NCBI GenBank assembly: GCA_021234155.1
Contig: JAJEKV010000053.1
Span: 6,106,488-6,170,487 of the forward strand
DNA from: Isoetes taiwanensis
Taxonomy: Eukaryota > Streptophyta > Lycopodiopsida > Isoetales > Isoetaceae
Direction of reading: 5' to 3'
Length of the DNA: 64,000 nt
Position 1 is the first letter of the stretch, and each line of letters starts with the position of its first letter. The position numbers and the translations under genes were made by a program. Below the pieces are notes generated by a model. That model did not search any database. It had not been told where the DNA came from and saw nothing but the letters and a program-made list of their open reading frames with translations. Of this stretch, positions 53,670 through 62,754 are shown piece after piece.

Positions 53670-55232
53670 CTATGTTTTGTGGGCAATATAATCCCTGATT
53701 TTCTGTCTGGCAATTCTGTACAAAACAATGGCACCCAAAGCAGCCACTATTGATCCAACTACAATGGTTGCTGTGTATTTTTTGGCCATGGATTTGGATG
53801 ATTTGGAATGAGCAGCAGGGGGGCTTGATTCTGCTGGAGGAGGAGGAGCAGACGGATTTGATTCTGGTGCTGGATTTGATGGAGTGGTCGGAACGGATGG
53901 AGTGCTTGGAATTGACGGACTTGGAGTATATGGAGTTGATCCAGATGAAGAACTCTGTACTCTGACATACGCAATGTGATCCAGATTGCTTGTTTCCTTC
54001 AGAAAAAATGCCATCTCTGCATCAACATGTAGACACGATTCTGCTTCTCTCCAGTAAAATGCCACTGCACAGTTGCAATCTTGTAAGCAAGCATCCTGGC
54101 ATTCATCTTCTGTGTGAATCCTTGACGCAGGCCTGTGCGAGTTTTTCATCGGATACTCGGAAAAATAATCTATGCCTGGAAATGCTTTCATCTCATAAAC
54201 TGATGCTTCATATTCAAGTGTACAGGACAGCGGATTTGCACATTGATCTTGAAATGCATACAGATCTCTGTCTTTTGCTATGCATCCATTACATTTCCCG
54301 TCAGAGCATATTGTACAATGATCAGGCAAAGAGCAAGAATCATTTATGACATCAAATCTCGTCCAATTCCCCTGATTCAAAGAATATGCATGAAGATTAC
54401 CTGTTTCTGCATCAATCTGCAATAATGCTCTGCCGGAAGAAGAACTGACAGATCCCAGAGACAAACTTTTTGAAGGAATCATGCTGCAAACATCAAGAAA
54501 CAGAGTATAAAAAGGGGCGGAATCGCCGGAAAACCTAAGAACTAACTGCTTAGACTTAGGATCAAGCATTGCGTAGACAGTAGTATTACAGGCATGGCCA
54601 AGAATAGAAAGATTATCGACGCCGTCGTAAAAGCTGTGGATCCAATAGGGCTGCGAATCTTGATCTATGGAATAATAAAGAACCAGGCCGCTGGCTTCAA
54701 CATATAACCTGTACATTCCGACCCTGTTTGATGCAGCTTTTACCAGCTGCTTATCGTACTTTAACACCTGCCCTTCCACCAGAGTATCTGTGGGATGATC
54801 AAAGCTTTGCCAAGCTATACCCCCTCCATCGCCGGATTTAAGCACCAGGTTTCCAGTCTCAAGCAGCTCTAAGCCTGTAACCCCGCTGTTTGCTGTGCCG
54901 GAGCTCCAGAGCAAGCTTCCGTCCTTGCCTTGAAGCAGCAAATTTCCGTCGGAGTTAAAAACCAGCGATGGCTTCTGAAATACAGGCCTTTCCAGAACTG
55001 CTTGCCAAATAATTTTATGGGCACTTCTAGCCATAGATTTCCAGTTGAGGGCGATTCCGAAGATGAAGCCATCGCCGGAGGTTGAATTTACAAGGATGAG
55101 TGCAAAATCCGGAGTTGTGAGGGATTGAAAAATGCCATTGTTTTGGGTTTGTAGATACAGAGGAGAAGTGGGGAGAGGGTGGGCGATGGCTGGAATTACG
55201 AAGAAAAGGGCCACAAGAAAGGGCGCTGCCAT
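53670..55232 (-). CDS. S-domain bulb-lectin receptor-like protein lacking a kinase domain
   Basis: Intact 520-aa single-exon gene; ATG at 55232, stop at 53670. Signal peptide about 1-17 (MAAPFLVALFFVIPAIA), bulb-type lectin domain about 35-150 ending WQSFDHPTDT (141-150), S-locus-glycoprotein-like region about 155-300, a Cys-rich stretch 300-337, PAN/apple-like domain about 337-425 (Cys 378, 382, 386, 388, 400), a Ser/Pro-rich extracellular stalk 427-475, transmembrane helix about 487-505 and a 15-residue basic tail. G-type lectin receptor kinases have the same ectodomain order followed by a cytosolic Ser/Thr kinase; here the protein simply ends, so it may act as a co-receptor or decoy at the plasma membrane, binding cell-wall or microbial carbohydrates (inference). 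Low-complexity stalk and TM are in frame with no break, so this is not an obvious truncation. Confidence 0.92.
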   Translation of the reverse strand: MAAPFLVALFFVIPAIAHPLPTSPLYLQTQNNGIFQSLTTPDFALILVNSTSGDGFIFGIALNWKSMARSAHKIIWQAVLERPVFQKPSLVFNSDGNLLLQGKDGSLLWSSGTANSGVTGLELLETGNLVLKSGDGGGIAWQSFDHPTDTLVEGQVLKYDKQLVKAASNRVGMYRLYVEASGLVLYYSIDQDSQPYWIHSFYDGVDNLSILGHACNTTVYAMLDPKSKQLVLRFSGDSAPFYTLFLDVCSMIPSKSLSLGSVSSSSGRALLQIDAETGNLHAYSLNQGNWTRFDVINDSCSLPDHCTICSDGKCNGCIAKDRDLYAFQDQCANPLSCTLEYEASVYEMKAFPGIDYFSEYPMKNSHRPASRIHTEDECQDACLQDCNCAVAFYWREAESCLHVDAEMAFFLKETSNLDHIAYVRVQSSSSGSTPYTPSPSIPSTPSVPTTPSNPAPESNPSAPPPPAESSPPAAHSKSSKSMAKKYTATIVVGSIVAALGAIVLYRIARQKIRDYIAHKT

Positions 55233-55319
55233 AGCCGAGCTCGGCAGAACAGGGGACCGGAATAAAGTGCGAACGAGGTCAGTGCAGGAAGGTGGATATC
55301 GGGTTTGGATATCAGGCAG

Positions 55320-55990
55320 ACCTCAACTTAACGGTCCAGATTCGAGCTCGGGCAGACAATCCTGGCCGTTGAAAGGCTTACATATTTATGCACATATATT
55401 TATGGTGGCGTTTGTTTAAAATATATACACCCCGGCCTTTTTTGTTTTGTTTGGGTTTGGAACTTAATTTGGTGTACAAGCTGCAGATACCATGTTATGT
55501 TTTGCTAGACTGCCAACAAATGTTCCAATTATATCTTCACATCTTCGGGCGCTTTTCCAAGGTCTAGATTCGAGCTCAGATAGACAATCGAGGCCGTTGA
55601 AAAACTTATGGGGGCTTTTGTTTAAAATACCTCCATGTAAAATAAGATCCTCTACAGCATAGAACATCATGTATGGCGGCATGGAATGTGGGAAACATTC
55701 CAGGGGCCCCGCGACCCACTTCCAGGCCGCCACAATATGGCAACTGGGAGTTTTGCTTGATTCTTACCTGCAGGTGACCGCTTGAGTGGAATTGCTGTGC
55801 CGCTTTCCATTCTGGAGGTGGAATCGCCAACCCAGTTGCCATGTTGTTTTATTATACCTTTTTTGTCTCGCATATTGGATTTGAAACTTAATATGGTATA
55901 CAAGCTTGCAGATACCATGTTACCCTGCCCAATTATATCCTCACATCTCCCATGTTGGTCTGCAAACAATGGTCCAATTGCATATTGTGA
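55320..55990. repeat. Local duplications upstream of the lectin gene
   Basis: GATTCGAGCTC..CAGACAATC..GGCCGTTGAAA..TTTGTTTAAAATA occurs at 55335-55425 and again at 55565-55632. GAACTTAAT.TGGT.TACAAGCT.GCAGATACCATGTTA occurs at 55460-55500 and 55880-55925. So the upstream region was copied in pieces. Confidence 0.75.
55385..55430 (-). promoter_or_regulatory. Possible TATA region of the lectin gene
   Basis: On minus, TATATATTTTAAAC (about 55416-55429) and CATAAATATG (about 55383-55392) lie 150-200 bp before the ATG at 55232. Either could act as a TATA box; no other core element is evident. Confidence 0.3.
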
Positions 55991-55999
55991 TCTTCTGGA

Positions 56000-57420
56000 C
56001 TTGGTACTATCCAACATTCTTGCATGTGCACCACATGCTGACAAACTCAAGCCCACGACACTTCTAATGTTTACATCAGTAAACATGGTGCTTGCCCATT
56101 GATGCTCATGTTTCATTAGAAAATGCTCCAGCAAAAACTCTCTTTATAAATTGTCTTGTATAGGAATGTTATTTTGCCCGACATCTTGGCATGGAAAGGG
56201 ATTTCCTATCAGGTTCCAAAGGTCGCATTACTGTAGAATCTATTAGAAGTTTGATCTTATGGGTCTTATTTTTTCAATTTCTTTGCATGTTCACAGTCTC
56301 ACTTGCTACCCCCCTTCTGCTCTTCCTTGTTGCATTTATCTCTGTCTTAGGTGTCTCTTCAGCCTTTGTTGCATAGTGGTTCTAGCTGCTTTATTGGTTC
56401 CTTTTGCTATGTGCATCTCGTGATGTCTCCTTCGTTTGTTGACATTCTTTGATATTGTCCAATTTTTGTGCTATGTTCCTCTTTCATGATCTTATTTTTT
56501 TTTCCGTCCATTTCATTTGCTCCTATTTCCTATTTTTTCTCTATGGTTCTAGATGATTCTTGAGCTTTATTTCCATTTACATATGTAGGTAAGAGCCCGC
56601 TCCTTTCTCACATGTTCTCAGTTGTGTCTTATGGATGCTTTGGAGGGCCTTACATGCTCTTTTTATCATATATTTTTAATATTTTCATGATATTCTGTCA
56701 CATTCATTTGTTCGCCTCGCCTGACCACTGTAGTTCGTTTGCCTTCCATTATGCATGCCCTTTGTTCTGTTGTCCTCAGTTCCTCCATCCGGCTTGCCCA
56801 GCCTTTTTTGTCCCAGTCATCTAATCTATCCTGGTCATCCTGCTTTGCACATTTTCTCCTTCTTTTTCCGTATTTATCCCAGTCCATTTGAGGTAGATTC
56901 CTCTTCTATCCGCCAAGTTGTTTGCCTCGTAGGACCTATTCTAGAAATGCCACGGTTCTAGTACGACAGCAATAGAACCGACATTCCTTGGATGGGGGCA
57001 TCTTTCACATGTCCTATTTATTCTCCCTCTTGTCTCATTTCTAGTGATCGACATTGTCTTGCTCCTATTTCTATTTTGCTCTTCTTTGGCCCCACAAGTT
57101 TCCTGCCCATCTCTCCCTCTTATTCCTTCTATGTTGTTGTTCTATAGCCTTCAATTTTTTCTTCATAGTTTCTTTTCCTCGGTGTGGCGATGTAGGCTTC
57201 GATTTTTTCTTCATTTTTTTTCTTTCTCGGCATGGTGCTGTAGCCTCCAAGATAGTATTTCTTTTTCATTTTTTCCTCGGCATGGCGCTGTACTAATCAG
57301 ATGTTTTTTCCCAGGATGAAATTTTTCTGTGAATACGTCCCAATTGTTCGACTGTTGTTTCTTCTCGGCATGGGCCTGGAGCTTCCAAGTCCTATTATAT
57401 TCTTTATATTTTTGCGCTTT
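56000..57420. other. No recognised gene; T-rich DNA
   Basis: Pyrimidine-rich plus strand with several near-repeats around TCGGCATGG(C/T)GCTGTAGCCT (57180, 57226, 57278, 57365). Open frames here follow from base composition. Confidence 0.35.
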
Positions 57421-57633
57421 AGCATGTGCCCTTGCTTGAAGCGCCTAACTTTCTACGGGCCATTGTAATGCAAGAAAGTTTTTTTACATCTATGTGCATT
57501 ATCAAAATGAAGTTGAGAGGGGCATTGGAGTTGGTAGACATTAGGGCAGCATTGGCTTGCGCGAGGCGAGAACTCCATATTCCGTTGCATCTGAACAAAC
57601 TAAAAGATGTTCAATACATTGATTGTTATCAAG

Positions 57634-57705
57634 ATCAGAGTGGCGCAGCAAAAGCGTGGTGGGCCCATAACCCACAGGTTCCAAGATCGAAACATGGCTC
57701 TGATA
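57634..57705 (+). tRNA. tRNA-Met(i)-like, CAT anticodon, copy 1
   Basis: 72 nt matching the plant cytosolic initiator tRNA-Met from memory: ATCAGAG acceptor pairs fully with CTCTGAT, anticodon arm GTGGG-CCCATAA-CCCAC intact with CAT. Changes: the D-loop GCGGAAG is GCAAAAG and the T-stem has one mismatch (CCAAG/CATGG). A T11 run follows directly (Pol III terminator). Folding is nearly complete, but the altered A and B boxes make activity doubtful. Confidence 0.6.
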
Positions 57706-58160
57706 GTTTTTTTTTTTCTTTTTTCTTTTTTATTTCTAGAAAGTGTCTTCATTTGTGATTATCAATTGTCCTCCAATAAGTGTGGAGTTGCAACTCATTC
57801 AATGTGCATCCTATATTGTCTCATGACCACCTTCTTTCTTTTTGAATTTGAAAAAAACTCTACTCGATTCTTCTAATGTTGTTATTTTGCGATTCGTCGT
57901 GGTTGTTTTCATAGCCCTAGAGAACATTCAAAATGTCTATTAGATTCTATTCTACTCTATCTTCTTAGAGAACATTCAAAATGTCTTTGTAATTCTATTC
58001 TAGCAATGTGGTAGACAATCAAATATTGCCAAAGGCATTTGATTATAAGACTGATTTTAGAGGTAGTTTTCGAGGCTATATTGCTTTTATTCGTTTTACA
58101 TGTGAAGCATAATGCAAGAAAGTTTTTCTACATCTACGTGCATTCTCTAAGTGAAGTTGA

Positions 58161-58291
58161 GAAGAAGAAGAAGAAGAAGAAGAAGAAGAAGAAGAAGAAG
58201 AAGAAGAAGAAGAAGAAGAAGAAGAAGAAGAAGAAGAAGAAGAAGAAGAAGAAGAAGAAGAAGAAGAAGAAGAAGAAGAAGAAGAAGAAGA
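58161..58291 (+). repeat. (GAA)43 microsatellite, uninterrupted
   Basis: About 131 bp of pure GAA (TTC on minus), located at the 3' end of a SINE-like element in minus orientation. It creates frames of pure Lys, Arg or Glu and, on minus, Ser, Leu or Phe, that are not genes. Confidence 0.97.
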
Positions 58292-58470
58292 GATTTTAAC
58301 GTCACACCACAAGGCAGCGTCCTATCGGACATGTGACACTTTACAACACACCCAGATGGGTCCTGCCCCCACCACTTTATATTGCTGAAGTGGGTCCTTC
58401 CCCCACCAACTTTACATTGCATGGCCACTTTCACAACGAGGCGTTGAACCCGTGACCTTGGGTATGGCAA
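58161..58470 (-). mobile_element. SINE-like element with B-box-like motif and (TTC)n tail
   Basis: Inserted in tandem unit 2. Read on minus: GGTCACGGGTTCAACGCC (B-box-like, about 58440-58458), a body with a GGTGGGGG-(A/C)AGGACCCA repeat twice, then TGTGACGTTAAAATC and (TTC)43. The terminus GTGACGTTAAAATC matches the ends of the LINEs at 41291-41305 and 45918-45930. No A box is seen, so it may be 5' truncated. Confidence 0.6.
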
Positions 58471-58579
58471 TGGAGTTGGCAGACATTAGGGCACCAATTT
58501 GCTTGTGTGAGGCAAAAACTCGGTCTTCTGTTGCTATTGAACATACTAAAAGATGTTCAATATATTGATTGTTATCAAG

Positions 58580-58651
58580 ATCAGAATGGCGCAGCAGAAG
58601 CGTGGTGGGCCCATAAGCTACAGGTCCCAAGATCAAAACTTGGCTCTGATA
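58580..58651 (+). pseudogene. tRNA-Met(i)-like, copy 2, decayed
   Basis: Same 72-nt frame. The T-stem is fully paired, but the anticodon stem 3' side is GCTAC instead of CCCAC, and the acceptor has an A-C mismatch. CAT anticodon kept. T7 follows. Confidence 0.65.
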
Positions 58652-59197
58652 GTTTTTTTCCTTTTTCTTTTTTTATTTCTAGAAAGTATCTTGATTTATG
58701 ATTATTAAATGCCCTCCGATAAGTCTGGAGTTGTGATTCATTCAATGTGCATTTTATATTGTCTCGCGACCACCTTATATCTTTTTGAAATTGAGAAAAA
58801 CTCTACTTGATTCTTCTAATGTTGTTATTTTGCAATTCGTCATGGTTGTTTTGTATCATACCCAACATCCGTCTTAGAGAACATTCAAAATGTCTATTAG
58901 ATCCTATTCTACTCTACCTTCTTAGAGAACATTCAAAATGTCTATTGAATTCTATTCCAGCAACGTGGTAGACAATCAAAACTTGCCATTATAGGAGTGA
59001 TTTCAAAGGTAGTTTTCGAGGCTATATTGCTTTTATGCATTTTACATATGAAGCATAATGCAAAAAAGTTTTTCTACATCTATGTGCATTCTCTAAATGA
59101 AGTTGAGAGGGGCAATAGAGCTTGCGCGAGGCAAGAACTGAATATTATGTTGCTATTGAACATACTAAAAGATGTTCAATAATCAATTATTATTAAA

Positions 59198-59269
59198 ATC
59201 AGAGTGGTGCAGCGAAAACATGGTGGGCCTATAACCCATAGGTCCCAAGATCGAAACTTGGCTCTAATA
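59198..59269 (+). pseudogene. tRNA-Met(i)-like, copy 3, decayed
   Basis: 72 nt. The anticodon position reads TAT instead of CAT (GGGCCTATAACCCA), the acceptor 3' side is CTCTAAT, and the A box is altered (TGGTGCAGCGAAAAC). T6 follows. Confidence 0.65.
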
Positions 59270-59847
59270 GGTTTTTTCTTTTTATTATTGTAATTCTAGA
59301 AAGTGTCTTGATTTATGATTAATAAATGCCCTCCGATAAGTGCGGGGTTGTGATTCTTTCAATATGCATCCTATATTGTCTCGTGACCACCTTATATCTT
59401 TTTTAATTTGAAAAAAACTCCACTCGATTCTTCTAATGATGTTATTTTGTGATTTGTCGTGGTTGTTTTCATAGCCAGCCTCCGTCTTAGAGAACATTCA
59501 AAATGTCTATTAGATTTCATTATACTATACCTTCCTAGAGAACATTCAAAATGTCTATTGAATTTTATTCTAGCAAGGTGGTAGACAATCAAAACTTGCC
59601 AAAGGCATTTGATTATAGGAGTGATTTCAAAGGTAGTTTTCGAGGCTATATTGCTTTTATTCATTTTACTTATGAAGCATAATGAAACAAAGTTTTTCTA
59701 CATCTATGTGCATTCTCTAAATGAAGTTGAGAGAGGTAATCGAATTGGTAGTTATTAGGGCACCATTTGCTTGCGCGAGGCAAGAACTCGGTATTCCGTT
59801 GCTATTCAACATACCAAAAGATGTTCAATACATTGATTGTTATCAAG

Positions 59848-59919
59848 ATCAGAATAGCGCTACAGAAGCTTGGTGGGCCCATAACCCACATGTCCTAAGA
59901 TCGAAACTTGGCTCTAATA
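59848..59919 (+). pseudogene. tRNA-Met(i)-like, copy 4, decayed
   Basis: 72 nt. CAT anticodon and its stem are intact, but the acceptor (ATCAGAA/CTCTAAT) and the D-arm (AGCGCTACAGAAGC) are mutated. T7 follows. Confidence 0.65.
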
Positions 59920-60178
59920 GTTTTTTTCTTTTCTTTTTTTTTTATTTTTATAAAGTATCTTGATTTATGATTATCAAATGTCATTCGATAAGTGTGGAGT
60001 TGTGATTCATTCAATGTGCATCCTATATTATCTCGTGACCACCTTATATCTTTTTGAATTTGAAAAAAACTCTACTCGATTCTTCTAATGTTGTTATTTT
60101 GCGATTCGTCGTGGTTGTTTTCATAGCCAGCATCCGTCTTAGAGAACTTTCAAAATGTCTATTAGAATCTATTCTACT

Positions 60179-62752
60179 CTACCTTCTTAGAGAATATTCA
60201 AAATGTCTATTAAATTCTATTCTAGCAATGTGGTGGATAGTCAAATCTTGCCTTGCCAAATTCTCCTCGTGTCTCGCAAGCACTCCTCGATAAAACCATT
60301 GTCCCATTTGCAGCAATGGATTGGATTGACGAGAATCATAGCCTCCGCCACGCTGAGTTTTTCGATTGAAAGCCATCTTAGCCTGCTTGTGCGACTTTTC
60401 CATGCCTTGGGTGTTCCATATGGCTAAGCTTCCATATTTATCCGCAAACCAAGGTCCATGAGCATAAATTATATGTATGTAATGCGTAACTTCGCTTTCT
60501 CCCCATGCATCAATGTATGCCTTTGTGAATGCATTAACTGTCACTCGAAAATTCTGCTTGTCCTCTGCTGTAAAATAGCTCTTTTGTAGCAGCACGTTTA
60601 GGTCGGACAAAGTATTCCATGCAATCTGTTTTCTTGTGGATGCATTGTTGGTCTTGTCTAATTCTGCATCTATCAACTTCTTACCAAAATCATACAAGCC
60701 TTTCTTATCATCACTTTGACATAAGAAACGCCTTGCCTTCTCACCTCCAATGGATACCTTTGCTGGAATAGAACTTCTTCCATCAGCTTACTTTTAGGTG
60801 TCTACTTCTAACGTAACACATCCGCCATATAAACCAGCAGCGGATAAAACTTTCTCAATACGCTCGATTCCTTGTTTTCGTTCTTTCTCATCCCTAATGT
60901 TCCAAACAAATAATTCTGAATGAAAATCATTTTTTCAACTATCCTAACTAAAGCATGAAGTGTACAAAAATGTACCCTGTCCAATGGAATTGGTAGTACT
61001 GGCCTGAATTCTTTATCCTTTGTATGCCGAGTAGGTGGAAGACCTTGGTCACACCTCAAAGTACTTTTTGCACGACCAGTACTTGTGTCTTTCAATGTCT
61101 TGCAGCAATATAAGCACATCTTGGTAGTTTTTGCCCCTGAGGAAGCAATTCCATACATGGCCTTCTCTGTTTTCAGATCGGAAGCCATATGGAAGTTAAC
61201 ACAAAATGACCCAAACCCTTCAACAATCAATTTCTCACCATGATTATAGCTGTCAATTAGCGTGGGAATGTTCGTTTGATCAAACACCCACTTTAACACT
61301 TCAAAATTCTCTTTTCGAACTTGGAAAAGCCCTAACCACCACGTATGGTCTTCCAATTGGACGAAAAACCAACCAGCCTCTCTCTTTTTCTTTTTCAACA
61401 GCTTTTGCTTCTCATAATCGGGGGAGAATGCCATGTTCATTAACATCAATGATACTCTCTCATACTTGACTTTGTGCGTAAGCTCCATTTCATCAAGCTT
61501 CAAGCACACTTGCAGCTGCCCATCAATATCATCCTCATGTAAATTGTAAAATACCACCATAAATTTCAAGACATTTTCAAGGTCAAACCATAAGTTGTTT
61601 TTTTCATTAAGACTGATCATAACAGAATTATTAGTCTTATCAGAACCTTTTCTAGATCTAGTACTCTTACCATTTTTAGATCTAGTTGTCTTCTTACCTG
61701 TTTGAGGTCCTTGCAGCTCGCTTGAGCTCGGTGGACTACAATTTATGGAGTGCATTCCTCCTAAAATTTCTCCGATCATAATGTTCCTTCTTGTTCTTAC
61801 TTTATTCACATAATGTGGCCTTGGAACAATTACTTTATTGGTTCCAAATGTTTTTAATGCATCATAAAATGGCTTGCATAGCAATCTATAAGCTGCATTG
61901 CTTATTCCAGCCGAATCACAAATACTTTGCACCTTGTCAACATCTATTGTAGAGCATACTTCACTAGTAACCATGTTAATAACAGACTTTCTTAAGTCAT
62001 TGTTTTCTGGTGCATTTAGCATCGCTAAAATCTCCTCCTTTGAAGCAATGCTCCTTACAATTTTACCAACATTATCTCGTACACCATCATTGCTTTTCTT
62101 TGTCTCTAATACTTGCTTGATGGCATATATTCTCCTATGATAAGCCCCACATCGAATATTTAACTCATTGATTGGCTTCACCTTCCTCTTCCTTTCTCTA
62201 AGCCCAAAAGATGTTTTTTTTTTTACTCTCTAACCTCTTTTGTAGCATGCATACCTGTGCTTTATTTTGCTTAGCATTATTTGCTGCTGAATTCTTGTCA
62301 TTCTCTGCTTGTTTGACAACAGTCTCCATCATTCCAACATCGTGTTCCAATTGTAAAGCTCTCTTTTTCAATTGATGAATTAACTTTTCCTTTTCTTCAA
62401 TTTTCTTTTTCAAATTACAAGACTCCACTTCTTTCTGCTGCAAAGAATATGAAAGTCTATTAATGTGAATGGTCAATTCCATGTTATAGCATGCCATGCT
62501 CTCGCAATAGCCAAGTAGCCATGCCCGCCCTTCACACACGAATTTGACAAGCCCTGTTAAACAAGTGAAATCAGGATGCTTTCCTGTCAAAGGATTTCGT
62601 GGGTACAGTTCTCCTACAGCCCAAATGTCATAATTTTTAGCTCCACTCATTCGCAAAGCATTCAAATCGATCTTCTTTCCTTGCTGCCCAGCTGTAGAAG
62701 TGCTTGCTTTTCCATATTCTTCTGAAGGAAGGGTAATTCTAAGTTGAACCAT
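60179..62752 (-). pseudogene. Transposase-like gene, broken by at least two frameshifts
   Basis: ATG at 62752 (MVQLRITLPSEEYG). Residues about 90-170 form a coiled coil (..LQQKEVESCNLKKKIEEKEKLIHQLKKRALQLEHDV..). A frameshift in an A11 run at about 62211-62222 moves to 62181-60808, 457 codons with a basic Ser/Lys patch (KKTTRSKNGKSTRSRKGSDK) and a globular part: FGSFCVNFHMASDLKTEKAM, CLYCCK and, about 40 residues later, HFCTLHALVRIVEKMI. A second break near 60750 leads to 60697-60179 (AWGESEVTHYIHIIYAHGPWFADKYGSLAIWNTQGMEKSHKQAKMAF). The order D-L-K, CxxC, H..LH..LRI, then a late E-K-S-H resembles an RNase H-fold transposase-derived family common in ferns and invertebrates (memory). It could be the core of another DNA transposon. 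Confidence 0.5.
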
Positions 62753-62754
62753 GG

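Larger units (their letters stand above)
57425..60262 (+). repeat. Tandem array of about 0.63-kb units each holding an initiator tRNA-Met-like sequence
   Basis: Units begin near CATCTATGTGCATT at 57487, 58131, 59077 and 59701 (steps of 644, 946 and 624 bp; the long step contains an insertion of about 310 bp). Each has a leader, a 72-nt tRNA-like sequence, a T-run, a tail with GTTATTTTG(C/T)GATT(C/T)GTCGTGG and a paired GAACATTCAAAATGTCTATT block. A fifth partial unit ends at about 60262, where a transposase-like gene begins on minus. Confidence 0.88.

Noticed and set aside
56191-57319. Several hydrophobic Phe/Ser-rich frames
   Set aside because: Explained by the pyrimidine-rich plus strand; no domains or splice structure.
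58039-58470. Long frames of poly-Lys, poly-Arg, poly-Ser and poly-Leu
   Set aside because: Direct translation of the (GAA)n microsatellite; not genes.
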